Shown here piece by piece: positions 1-6,336 of a DNA stretch of 12,085 nucleotides (its first letter is position 1; each line of letters begins with the position of its first letter). A program made the position numbers and the translations under genes. The notes beneath the pieces were generated by a model. It saw only the letters and a program-made list of their open reading frames with translations. It searched no databases and was not told the DNA's origin. Origin of the DNA: Dehalococcoidia bacterium (GTDB lineage: Bacteria > Chloroflexota > Dehalococcoidia > JACQUA01); NCBI GenBank assembly GCA_030689845.1, contig JAUYHV010000268.1, positions 1-12,085 on the forward strand, in the 5' to 3' direction.

Positions 1-109
1 TCGGCGGAAGGAGGTGTTGACAACCAAATCTTAAAGTGTTAAAAACTTAATCACCCGGGTGGGTCAAAGACTGTGGTTAGTGGTGGGTCAAAGATAGCGG
101 TTTTCGACA
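1..109. mobile_element. Probable end of an IS21-like element (partial, runs off the left edge)
   Basis: The motif GTGGGTCAAAGA occurs twice (about 59-70 and 83-94), and the second copy is followed by AGCGGTTTTCGACA ending at 109. Repeated GGGTCAA-type internal motifs, with a terminus that reads TGTCGAAAACCGCT on the other strand, resemble the multiple terminal repeats and TG...CA ends of IS21-family (istA/istB) elements. No istA or istB reading frame is visible in the 100 bases available. A TTGACA hexamer lies at 17-22 without a convincing -10. Family assignment rests on remembered terminal-repeat style only. Confidence 0.35.
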
Positions 110-112
110 TAT

Positions 113-154
113 GTCCCAAATCTCCTGTAAAAACTACTGGCATGAATACCTCCA
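113..154 (+). repeat. Left terminal inverted repeat of the IS256-family element
   Basis: It contains CCTGTAAAA at 124-132 and ATACCTCCA at 146-154. Both are mirrored in the same order on the opposite strand at the other end of the element. Outer bases (GTCCCAAATCT against GTCTCAGGCTT) match only partly, so the true tip could be a few bases further in. Confidence 0.6.
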
Positions 155-166
155 CTGCTAAGCATT

Positions 167-1432
167 CTACACCATCACCAGTTCTTTTTCAATCCGTTGT
201 CTCGGCTCACCAAAAGCCTCTCGTTTCAAGAGTTCTATTTCAAACCAGATGTCAGGGGGCATCCTGACGCCTTTCCAGCTTCGCGAAGCTGTTATCAGCG
301 TGGCATAGAGTAGCCTTAACCCGGCGCTCTCGGTAGGGAAACGAGGAATTACCTTGGTCCTCCGCCTACCCTCACCAAACGTCCGCTCTATGAGGTTACT
401 GGTACGAATTACTTTCCAATGAATCTGTGGGAACCTAAGATAGGTCAAGCACTCCGCCAGATCCTCTCCCAGACACTCCATGGCCGAGGTATACCGATCT
501 TCGAAGCGAGTAACAAGCTCATGGCCCAGTTTTAGCCCTTCCTCGTAGCTAGAGGCATAGTATACCTGATTTATCAGCGGCTTCATCTCTTTCTCAATCT
601 TCTTGGGTAGCTTGCATAGAATATTACGCATCTTGTGCGCCAGGCATGGCTGCTTGAAGGCATGAGAGAATACCTCCCTAACTGCCTTCTTTAAGCCCTT
701 ATGCTTGTCAGAAGTTACCAGCAGTGGCTCCTCAAGTCCTCTGGCAGTCATATCATGAAGGAAAGTGAGCCAGGAATCGTAGGATTCGCGACTGCCCAGA
801 GCTAGGTGCAAGAGCACTTTCTTTCCGTTTTCCATGATACCGTAGGCACAAAGCACGCCCTCCTTCTCTTTTACCCCCTGCCGTAACGGAAGATAGATAG
901 CATCCAGAAAGAGGTAGAGTACCCTGAGCTCTGATAGATCTCTTTTCCTCCATGTGTCAAAGTCTTTCTGAAGGCGACGAGTAATCCTGCTCACACTGCT
1001 CCTGGAGAGCAGCCGCTGCCCAAGGGCCTGGATGAACATATTCTCTACATCCCTGGTAGATAGCCCCCTAACATACATCTCGGTTACCATCTTCCCAAGG
1101 ACATCGGAACCTCCTCGGAACATCTGGGCTAATCGTGAGTGGTAAGGTTCTCCTGTGGCTCTTAGCTGCGGCAAGTCTATTTCCAATATACCGTCAGCTG
1201 TCTTTACTTTTCCTGGCTCATAGCCGTTGCGCCAGCCATTTTTTCGGCGGGAAGCCCGGTGGTAATGAGCTCTGCCTAAGTAATCCTCTACTTCTTGCTC
1301 CACAGCTACCTGAAGCATATACCTGGCTCCTAACCTGACAAAGTTATCCAGCGGATGCCCCTCCGTCTCCCACCCAATAAACATCTCCTCAACCTCTTGT
1401 CTTAGCTTGCTCGATGGTGGTATTCTCTTCAT
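167..1432 (-). CDS. IS256-family transposase (DDE mutator type)
   Basis: This 421-residue protein catalyses cut/copy-out and integration of the surrounding IS. It has the full IS256 layout: an N-terminal DNA-binding half with the hallmark VEDYLGRAHYHRASRRKNGWRNG at about 48-70, then the catalytic core. The likely DDE triad is D177 (LFLDAIY), D242 (VTSDKHKG) and E349 (NLIERTFGE). The conserved C263-x2-H266 motif (CLAHKMRN) lies between the second D and the E. The length is normal for the family (about 390-420) and no stop or frameshift interrupts it, so it may be active. The ATG at 1432 lies inside the right-hand inverted repeat region by about 50 bases, as expected. It is on the opposite strand to the next chromosomal gene. 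Confidence 0.95.
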   Translation of the reverse strand: MKRIPPSSKLRQEVEEMFIGWETEGHPLDNFVRLGARYMLQVAVEQEVEDYLGRAHYHRASRRKNGWRNGYEPGKVKTADGILEIDLPQLRATGEPYHSRLAQMFRGGSDVLGKMVTEMYVRGLSTRDVENMFIQALGQRLLSRSSVSRITRRLQKDFDTWRKRDLSELRVLYLFLDAIYLPLRQGVKEKEGVLCAYGIMENGKKVLLHLALGSRESYDSWLTFLHDMTARGLEEPLLVTSDKHKGLKKAVREVFSHAFKQPCLAHKMRNILCKLPKKIEKEMKPLINQVYYASSYEEGLKLGHELVTRFEDRYTSAMECLGEDLAECLTYLRFPQIHWKVIRTSNLIERTFGEGRRRTKVIPRFPTESAGLRLLYATLITASRSWKGVRMPPDIWFEIELLKREAFGEPRQRIEKELVMV

Positions 1433-1477
1433 GGCGTAAGCCCTCCTTTTGGGTCCTCAGACCCTGTTTATTTCTCT

Positions 1478-1522
1478 TGGAGGTATCTTACGCCATATCT
1501 ACTTTTACAGGAAGCCTGAGAC
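1478..1522 (-). repeat. Right terminal inverted repeat of the IS256-family element
   Basis: Read on the minus strand it gives GTCTCAGGCTTCCTGTAAAA and then, further in, ATACCTCCA, matching the left end. It sits just upstream of the transposase start codon, so it probably also carries part of the transposase promoter. Confidence 0.6.
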
Positions 1523-1592
1523 TTCACCGTTAATAAACTCCCGTAAAGTTAAAAACCCAAGTCAATTCCAGTCCTAAAAAACAACAAAAGAT

Positions 1593-1862
1593 TCAATTAT
1601 TTTTCTTTATAAAGCCTATCTCGAAGATTGCTACAATTCTTTCACGGGCAACTCTTATTTTTTCTAACCTGGGTTCAATGTAACCGGGAAAATCTGGAAC
1701 ACCTTGACACCCTATAAAAACCCGTAACAATGAATGAATCATAACATTAGCTTGTAAACCGGTCAATATCCCGTCGTCTACCTGGTAAATCGTAAAACAC
1801 CGTCCCGGTCATAATACATCGCCTGATGTCTATGATTACGTTGGATACGAAACTGATATAAT
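1593..1862 (-). pseudogene. Frameshifted remnant of an unidentified protein
   Basis: No intact gene covers 1523-1866, but the minus strand reads as protein in two adjoining frames. From about 1862 down to about 1797 one frame gives FRIQRNHRHQAMYYDRDG. From about 1797 to the TGA at 1593-1595 the next frame gives a 60-plus residue stretch including FTIYQVDDGILTGLQANVM and, near its end, PRLEKIRVARERIVAIFEIG. The frames meet at the run of four A (plus strand 1794-1797); one extra base there would join DRDGV to FTIYQV. I do not recognise the family. The 5' part is missing (a TAA precedes it) and an IS lies just beyond the 3' end. An open stretch of this length can arise by chance, so this stays tentative. 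Confidence 0.3.
1704..1731 (+). promoter_or_regulatory. Possible promoter for the metalloprotease gene
   Basis: A perfect TTGACA at 1704-1709 is followed after 16 bases by AACAAT (1726-1731, 4/6 match to TATAAT). The leader to the start codon would be about 130 bases. A TATAAT at 1857-1862 also exists but has no -35 partner and lies only five bases from the GTG. Confidence 0.25.
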
Positions 1863-1866
1863 TACC

Positions 1867-3132
1867 GTGGATAGTACTATGCTGTTAAGCAACAGATTAA
1901 GTTATATTTTAGGCTATATCCGGCGGTGCTGGCTTCTCTTAATATTGATTGCTTTCATTTTTTTTATACCCGGGGCAGCACCTTTCAAAGCGGATAGTTT
2001 CTACGGGATAGCCAACCCCTATATGTTCACCCTGGCACGGTGGGAAATGGAAAACATACTCAACAGGTGGAACCGCAACCTGAGCCCCACTCAAGCAGAA
2101 AATTATGCCGGCAAACCCGATTACATCGATATTGTGAAAAATTACTTCGAAATCAGCGGCAAGAGGCAGCAGTTACAGGATACTTTGGAGCGCACTTTCA
2201 CAGATAACGGGACTGGAGGAAACCCTGAAAAATATGCCGTGGAAACCGAACTGGCGGCTCTGAACAGGGAAAGTGCCCGTCTTAAAGGTACTGTCGAAGC
2301 AATTATTGAAGCGCAGGTAACCGTGGAATTGAAAAAGGAAAATATAAACTTTTACCTGTTTTCTCCGGGAGTGAACTTCTTCTTTCCCCCGGTAGATATA
2401 GAACTGAGCGCCTTGCCGAGTGTCCTGGTAATTTCACCGCGCCAAAGGATAGAACTTAAAGATTCCGTCCTGCTCAAAGCCCCTCTCCCGGCTGAAACAA
2501 TGGCGGCCCTGGAAAACAGACTGGAAAAACTGGACTACTCAGCCCTGGTAGATTCTATCGGCGGCGTTGCCACATACCCTGCCATGGTCGCAGACCCTGC
2601 ATCCCTGGATTTCACTGTTTCCGCCGCGGCACACGAATGGGTGCACCATTACTTGTTCTTCCGTCCTCTGGGGCGGCATTATAGCGACAACCAGGCATTA
2701 CGCACAATCAACGAAACCTCTGCTGATATTATCGGCAATGAAATAGCAGACAAGATATTGGAACTCTATGGCATCCACAGGACGGAACAAAGGGCGAGGA
2801 AACCGCGCGACGGAGAAGGCTTCAATTTTAACAGGGAAATGAGACAGATACGGGTAACGGTGGATGAATACCTCCGTGAAGGAAAAGTTGAAGAAGCTGA
2901 ACAGTACATGGAAGAACAGCGCCGTTTTTTATTGGACAACGGCTATTACATAAGAAAATTAAACCAGGCCTATTTTGCTTTCCACGGAAGCTACGGTGGA
3001 TCACCGGCATCATCCAGTCCGGTGGCCGGGGACTTGAAACAACTACGGGAACGGTATGCTTCCCTGGGCGACTTCGTTCGAGCTGTTTCCTCCATTACCA
3101 GTTATGAGCAGCTTAAAAAGCTGGCTAATTGA
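1867..3132 (+). CDS. Membrane-anchored or exported zinc metalloprotease-like protein (gluzincin-type site)
   Basis: A 421-residue protein that I cannot assign to a named family. Residues about 18-40 form one hydrophobic segment after RR (CWLLLILIAFIFFIPGAA), a signal anchor or signal peptide, so the rest should lie outside the cytoplasm. Residues about 100-160 are charged and helical (a possible coiled coil). The catalytic signature is H256-E-W-V-H260-H (HExxH), followed 23 residues on by N282-E283-T-S-A-D287. The NE-x3-D form copies the thermolysin-type third ligand (E) and its second-shell D. This gives zinc ligands H256, H260 and E283, with E257 as general base. A helical C-terminus follows (VDEYLREGKVEEAEQYMEEQ). 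The start is GTG 1867 or ATG 1879; neither has a good ribosome site. A peptidase role is inferred from the motif only. Confidence 0.8.
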   Translation: MDSTMLLSNRLSYILGYIRRCWLLLILIAFIFFIPGAAPFKADSFYGIANPYMFTLARWEMENILNRWNRNLSPTQAENYAGKPDYIDIVKNYFEISGKRQQLQDTLERTFTDNGTGGNPEKYAVETELAALNRESARLKGTVEAIIEAQVTVELKKENINFYLFSPGVNFFFPPVDIELSALPSVLVISPRQRIELKDSVLLKAPLPAETMAALENRLEKLDYSALVDSIGGVATYPAMVADPASLDFTVSAAAHEWVHHYLFFRPLGRHYSDNQALRTINETSADIIGNEIADKILELYGIHRTEQRARKPRDGEGFNFNREMRQIRVTVDEYLREGKVEEAEQYMEEQRRFLLDNGYYIRKLNQAYFAFHGSYGGSPASSSPVAGDLKQLRERYASLGDFVRAVSSITSYEQLKKLAN

Positions 3133-3230
3133 AACTTGAATATATTTAGCTGTTTTCTGTTCAGGTTACTGGCAGGTAATCCCCTTCAACAGGTCGTCTG
3201 AATTACCAGCGATCAAAAATTAAACGATAA

Positions 3231-3274
3231 TTCCACGAAATCTCCACACAGACTTCATAATTTCTCCACATTTA
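3231..3274 (+). promoter_or_regulatory. Four 11-bp phased direct repeats: probable OmpR/PhoB-type operator
   Basis: The hexamers TTCCAC (3231), CTCCAC (3242), CTTCAT (3253) and CTCCAC (3264) begin exactly 11 bases apart, each followed by an A/T-rich five-base spacer. Direct repeats with 11-bp period on one face of the helix are the classical binding pattern of OmpR/PhoB-family regulators. The block ends just upstream of a good -10 that lacks a -35, the arrangement of an activator-dependent promoter. A gene for such a regulator lies 0.8 kb downstream, which makes it the natural candidate. Confidence 0.5.
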
Positions 3275-3279
3275 AACTT

Positions 3280-3285
3280 TATGAT
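3280..3285 (+). promoter_or_regulatory. -10 element for the Met-rich secreted protein gene
   Basis: TATGAT matches TATAAT at 5 of 6 positions. The place for a -35 (about 3257-3262) holds ATAATT, a poor match, and overlaps the phased repeats. This suggests activation by a bound regulator. Transcription would start near 3292, about 30 bases before the ATG. Confidence 0.4.
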
Positions 3286-3323
3286 TACTATAAAAATAAC
3301 GAAAGAAAGGACATCACAAAAAA

Positions 3324-3953
3324 ATGAAAAAATTAATTATTCTCGGAAGCCTTGTTGCAGTCCTGGTAGCCGGAACTATCGCCTTCAACGCCATACCAGC
3401 GTTGGGGCAAAGAGGGCCTTTTTCAATGCCTTTCAGCAGAAATGCCGACTTCGACCAGGATAATTGTCCCATGCAGAGCGGAGACACCAGTGGCGAATAC
3501 GTTACCTGCATAAACTCCGGTATGGAGGGAATTGCAGATTTCCTTGGCCTTACTGCCGATGAATTGACTCTTGAACTCCAGCAGGGTAAGACCCTGGCCC
3601 AAATAGCAGAAGCAAGAAACATTACCCGCGATGCTCTCATCGAAGCCGTCATAGCTTCGCATAATGAACATCTGCAAACCCTGGTAGCCAATGACAATAT
3701 CACAGCAGAGCAGGCAGAGCAGATGCTGGCCTTTATGACCGAAAAAGCAAACTGGATGATTGACAGGGTACATGATTCCTCAGGTTTCGGCGGACCTGGC
3801 TGGGGCGGAATGCACGGCCAGGGAATGATGGGAAGCAGTATGATGGGCAATGGCATGATGGGCAATGGTTACGCTAATGGCGCCGGTTATGGCGGAATGA
3901 TGGGTGGTAGTTACGCTAACGGCACCGGTTACGGCGGAATGATGGGCCGATAA
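3324..3953 (+). CDS. Secreted small protein with Gly/Met-rich (GMMG) C-terminal tail
   Basis: A 209-residue exported protein. The signal peptide is clear: MKK, a hydrophobic core (LIILGSLVAVLVAGTIAF), then a likely cut after ALG at about residue 28. The middle part (about 68-145) is an alpha-helical domain of the kind LTADELTLELQQGKTLAQIAEARNI, seen in small exported Gram-positive proteins. It is made of short helix-turn units that resemble DUF2680-type sequences. The tail (about 150-209) is Gly/Asn/Tyr/Met-rich with at least six MMG motifs in partly tandem copies. Methionine clusters in exported proteins commonly bind Cu(I) or Ag(I), so a metal-sequestering role is a fair inference. An AAAGG ribosome site lies at 3306-3310, rather far (13 bases) from the ATG. 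It probably belongs to the regulon of the two-component system that follows it. Confidence 0.8.
   Translation: MKKLIILGSLVAVLVAGTIAFNAIPALGQRGPFSMPFSRNADFDQDNCPMQSGDTSGEYVTCINSGMEGIADFLGLTADELTLELQQGKTLAQIAEARNITRDALIEAVIASHNEHLQTLVANDNITAEQAEQMLAFMTEKANWMIDRVHDSSGFGGPGWGGMHGQGMMGSSMMGNGMMGNGYANGAGYGGMMGGSYANGTGYGGMMGR
3869..3950 (+). repeat. 42-bp in-frame tandem repeat encoding YANGxGYGGMMG
   Basis: Two near-identical 42-base units start at 3869 and 3911, both beginning TTACGCTAA. They encode SYANGTGYGGMMG-like blocks. Just before them (about 3826-3867) lie shorter 15-base repeats of the type ATGATGGGCAATGGC. The pattern indicates expansion by slippage, so tail length probably varies between strains. 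Confidence 0.85.
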
Positions 3954-3983
3954 ATTAAATAATCGGGCATATCGAACATGTCA

Positions 3984-4018
3984 CGATGGAGTCCCTGAAT
4001 CAGGGACTCCATCGTTTG
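3984..4018 (+). terminator. Intrinsic terminator after the Met-rich protein gene
   Basis: A perfect 14-bp stem (CGATGGAGTCCCTG, 3984-3997, with its complement at 4001-4014) and a three-base AAT loop are followed by TTTG. The T-tract is short, but the stem is very stable. It separates the secreted-protein transcript from the two-component operon. Confidence 0.75.
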
Positions 4019-4063
4019 TAAACGGGCAAATAAACCATATCGTCCGAACAGGGAATGTTGAGG

Positions 4064-4069
4064 TATAAT
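4064..4069 (+). promoter_or_regulatory. Possible -10 for the two-component operon
   Basis: A perfect TATAAT lies 52 bases upstream of the response-regulator ATG and 50 bases past the terminator. No good -35 is seen 16-18 bases upstream (around CGTCCG), so promoter strength is uncertain or needs an activator. Confidence 0.35.
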
Positions 4070-4121
4070 GTTACAAAATCTCTCTGGATACCCCAAAGAA
4101 AATTCTTGAAATCTGAAAACC

Positions 4122-4817
4122 ATGAGCAACGGAAAAATTCTCATCGTCGATGACGAACCCCGTATCGTGGAACTGGTCAAACTATACCTGGAAAAGGATG
4201 GCTACCAGACAGTCAGCGCCGGGGGAGGCAAACAGGCCCTGGAACTTTTCAGGAAAGAAAACCCCGACCTGATAGTCCTGGATTTAATGTTGCCCGAAAT
4301 GGACGGCCTTGAAGTCTGCCGCCAGGTACGCCGCATCTCCGACGTGCCCATAATAATGCTGACCGCCCGGGCTGAAGATACGGATAAACTCATCGGGCTG
4401 GAACTGGGAGCCGATGATTACGTGACCAAACCATTCAGTCCCAGGGAAGTGGCTGCCAGGGTTAAAACCGTCCTGCGCCGTGCCAGGGAACCCCGGGAGC
4501 AAAAAGAAATCAGAATCGGCCCCCTCTTTATAGACCTGTTGCGCCATGAAGTTTCGTGCGGTCAAACCAGGATCAATTTAACAAACACTGAATTCAAACT
4601 CCTGTCAACCCTGGCGGAAAACCCCGGCAGGGTTTTCACCCGCGCCCAGCTCCTTGATACGGTGCTGGGAATGGAGTACGAGGGATATGACAGGACTATC
4701 GACACCCATATAAAGAACCTGCGCCAGAAAATGGGGGCAGCAGCAGATAGCGGAGCCTGCAGGATAGTCACTGTTCACGGGGTGGGCTACAAACTTGGAA
4801 ATACCCGAAATGATTAG
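4122..4817 (+). CDS. OmpR/PhoB-family response regulator
   Basis: This 231-residue cytoplasmic transcription factor is phosphorylated by the kinase encoded next to it. The receiver domain is complete: acidic pocket D10-D11, phospho-acceptor D54 (VLDLMLPEMDG), switch residue T81 (MLTAR) and K103 (YVTKPFSP). The C-terminal winged-helix domain (about 130-228) ends with RTIDTHIKNLRQKMG and VHGVGYKL, typical of the OmpR class. No clear ribosome site precedes the ATG. The end overlaps the start of the kinase gene (ATG at 4810, stop at 4815-4817), indicating translational coupling. Probable targets are its own operon and the upstream secreted Met-rich protein, whose promoter has 11-bp phased repeats. 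It could be CopR/CusR-like in role, but sequence alone does not settle the signal. Confidence 0.95.
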   Translation: MSNGKILIVDDEPRIVELVKLYLEKDGYQTVSAGGGKQALELFRKENPDLIVLDLMLPEMDGLEVCRQVRRISDVPIIMLTARAEDTDKLIGLELGADDYVTKPFSPREVAARVKTVLRRAREPREQKEIRIGPLFIDLLRHEVSCGQTRINLTNTEFKLLSTLAENPGRVFTRAQLLDTVLGMEYEGYDRTIDTHIKNLRQKMGAAADSGACRIVTVHGVGYKLGNTRND

Positions 4818-5955
4818 AATGCATAGCCTTTCCTTCAAATTGATCCTGGCTTTTGTCTTCGTTGCTGTTTTAAGCGTTTTGGTCCTGTCTTTTTTAATAA
4901 ACAGGGCCACCACCTCCGAATTCGGGATGTACCTGGAACACATTGGACGGATGCAGGGGATGATGGGCGGACAGGGGATGATGGGGAGAGGCGGAGAAAT
5001 GATCCAGGCAATGGGTACCGCCGAGGCGGAATTCCTCAGCAACATTCGTAGCTATCTATGGTGGGCAGGGGGAGCCGCTGTAGCCCTTGCACTGGCGATG
5101 GGCGCTATACTGGCCCGACAAATCATTTTACCGTTGCGCCGTCTTTCCCTGGCCGCCAGGGAAGTGTCCAAAGGTAATTTGAACTACAGGGTCCGGATAA
5201 ACTCCCGGGATGAAGTCGGACAGGTAGCCGGAGCCTTTAACTCCATGGCTGAAAGCCTGGAAAGGAACGAGGAATCACGCCGCAACATGATCGCGGACAT
5301 AGCTCACGAGTTAAGGACGCCCCTTACTCTGCTCCAGGGTGAAGTGGAGGCCATGCTGGATAATGTTATAGAACCCACCCGGGAACGGCTGACTTCCCTC
5401 CATGATGAAACTACTCACCTGTCGCGCCTTGTATCCGACCTGAGAACTTTGAGTATGGCTGATGCAGGGCAACTTCAGATGAACCTCGAACCACTCGATA
5501 CGGCTGAAATTATTGCCCGTGCCGTGTCAGCAATTGAAAGACAGGCAAAAAGTAAAAACATTTCCGTTACCATCCAGGTCTCCGGGGATATGGCGCCCGT
5601 TTTCGGGGATAGGGATCGATTGTCCCAGGTCTTACGCAACCTCCTGGACAATGCTGTCAACTATACCCCGCCGGGAGGCAGAATAACCGTCGCTGCCTCT
5701 GTTGAAACCAGCGGTAACGCTCTTTTTTCCGTTAGCGATACAGGACCCGGAATCCCGGAAGGAGACATTATGCATCTTTTTGAACGTTTTTACAGGGCCG
5801 ACCCCTCCCGCTCACGAAACACAGGCGGCTCCGGCCTGGGACTGACCATAGTAAAACAACTCGTCGAAGCACAGGGGGGCAAGGTGTGGGCTGCCAGCGA
5901 AACGGGCAAGGGGTCCACGTTTTATTTCAAGTTTCCCCTGGCAAAATCCCGCTGA
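4810..5955 (+). CDS. Membrane sensor histidine kinase with Met-rich sensor loop
   Basis: A 381-residue kinase, partner of the preceding regulator. Order: TM1 at about 10-30, an extracytoplasmic loop of only about 50 residues (31-81), TM2 at about 82-102, HAMP at about 103-155, and the dimerisation/phospho-acceptor helix with H166 (IAHELRTPLTLLQGE). Then comes the ATPase domain with its N box around N281 (LLDNAVNYTPPGG), G1 (SDTGPGIPEGD), F box (LFERFYRADPS) and G2 (GGSGLGLTIVKQLVEAQGG). All catalytic motifs are present. The loop has eight methionines within 29 residues (40-68), including GMMGGQGMMGRG, matching the tail of the secreted protein upstream. Such a loop could bind a soft metal directly. 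ATG 4810 is chosen because it overlaps the regulator's stop; a longer start at TTG 4795 is less likely. Confidence 0.95.
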   Translation: MIRMHSLSFKLILAFVFVAVLSVLVLSFLINRATTSEFGMYLEHIGRMQGMMGGQGMMGRGGEMIQAMGTAEAEFLSNIRSYLWWAGGAAVALALAMGAILARQIILPLRRLSLAAREVSKGNLNYRVRINSRDEVGQVAGAFNSMAESLERNEESRRNMIADIAHELRTPLTLLQGEVEAMLDNVIEPTRERLTSLHDETTHLSRLVSDLRTLSMADAGQLQMNLEPLDTAEIIARAVSAIERQAKSKNISVTIQVSGDMAPVFGDRDRLSQVLRNLLDNAVNYTPPGGRITVAASVETSGNALFSVSDTGPGIPEGDIMHLFERFYRADPSRSRNTGGSGLGLTIVKQLVEAQGGKVWAASETGKGSTFYFKFPLAKSR

Positions 5956-6006
5956 CACTCTCAAAATATTGTCTCACTTCCCCGGGTTCTCCGTTCTCCG
6001 TTCCGA

Positions 6007-6056
6007 CCCCGCTCTGCGGGATCCCGCCCGGCGGGAGAGTCCCGATGTATCGGGAC
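6007..6056. repeat. Cluster of GC-rich palindromes downstream of the kinase gene
   Basis: Three short hairpins follow each other: CCCCGCTCTGCGGG, TCCCGCCCGGCGGGA (6022-6036), and GTCCCGAT-GT-ATCGGGAC (6039-6056, 8-bp stem). This REP-like style is usual for dispersed intergenic repeats and may also help end the kinase transcript. There is no T-run directly after it. Confidence 0.5.
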
Positions 6057-6106
6057 GGCAACTGTCTTTAAATGAGGTATTAACCCCGATGTAGGTCTTT
6101 ATAAAA

Positions 6107-6201
6107 AATTCCCCTTTTTTCAAAAGGGGTGTCTGCGGAGCAGACGGGGTATTTAATACCTCTCCCGCTTCGCGGGTACTCCTTTTACAAAAAGGAGAAT
6201 T
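6107..6201. repeat. 95-bp symmetrical palindromic element of four hairpins
   Basis: The element begins AATTCCCC and ends GGAGAATT. It is centred on the palindrome GGTATTTAATACC (6148-6160). Each arm holds two hairpins: CCCCTTTT...AAAAGGGG (6111-6129) and GTCTGCGGAGCAGAC (6131-6145) on the left, CCCGCTTCGCGGG (6164-6176) and CTCCTTTT...AAAAGGAG (6179-6197) on the right. The arms are imperfect complements, with compensating changes inside each hairpin. This looks like a dispersed repeat or MITE remnant in the kinase-gatC intergenic region. The rest of 5956-6300 shows no gene. Confidence 0.6.
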
Positions 6202-6302
6202 AAATGCCAGCTATTAACATTTGCCGGTTGATACCATAACACACCAACAATTCGTTGACAGTAACTCGTTCTGAAACAAAGCTGTCTCTATCCAAAGTAT
6301 GA

Positions 6303-6311
6303 TGGTATAAT
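6303..6311 (+). promoter_or_regulatory. Extended -10 promoter of gatCA
   Basis: TGGTATAAT combines a TGn extension with a perfect -10 hexamer (6306-6311). No good -35 lies 16-18 bases upstream, as is usual for this promoter type. Transcription would begin near 6318, leaving a short leader that holds the GAAGGA ribosome site. A TTGACA at 6255-6260 is 45 bases away, too far to pair with it. Confidence 0.6.
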
Positions 6312-6336
6312 ACGTTAAAATTTTTGAAGGAACATT

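Larger units (their letters stand above)
113..1522 (-). mobile_element. IS256-family insertion sequence, about 1.4 kb, apparently complete
   Basis: A single intact transposase gene is flanked by imperfect terminal inverted repeats that share CCTGTAAAA and ATACCTCCA when read inward from both ends (about 113-154 and 1478-1522). Length and gene arrangement fit the IS256 family, which has one long ORF and a DDE enzyme. The exact tips are uncertain. No 8-9 bp target duplication is visible around either tip: the flanks read CGACATAT and TTCACCGT. This could reflect insertion beside the IS21-like end followed by rearrangement, or misplaced ends. Confidence 0.7.

Noticed and set aside
1857..1862. 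TATAAT just upstream of the metalloprotease start
   Set aside because: No -35 at any proper spacing, and it lies only five bases from the GTG; too weak to call, though it could serve a leaderless start at ATG 1879.
3314..3865. Minus-strand ORF of 183 residues opposite the Met-rich protein gene
   Set aside because: Pro/Ile/Cys-rich low-complexity translation is the antisense shadow of the Gly/Met repeats; the plus-strand gene has signal peptide, domain and terminator.
6255..6260. TTGACA as -35 of gatC
   Set aside because: It is 45 bases from the TATAAT at 6306, too far to pair; the extended -10 explains the promoter without it.
5956..6336. CRISPR-like array among the repeated hairpins
   Set aside because: Repeats are palindromes of different sequence, not regularly spaced direct repeats with unique spacers, and no cas genes are near.
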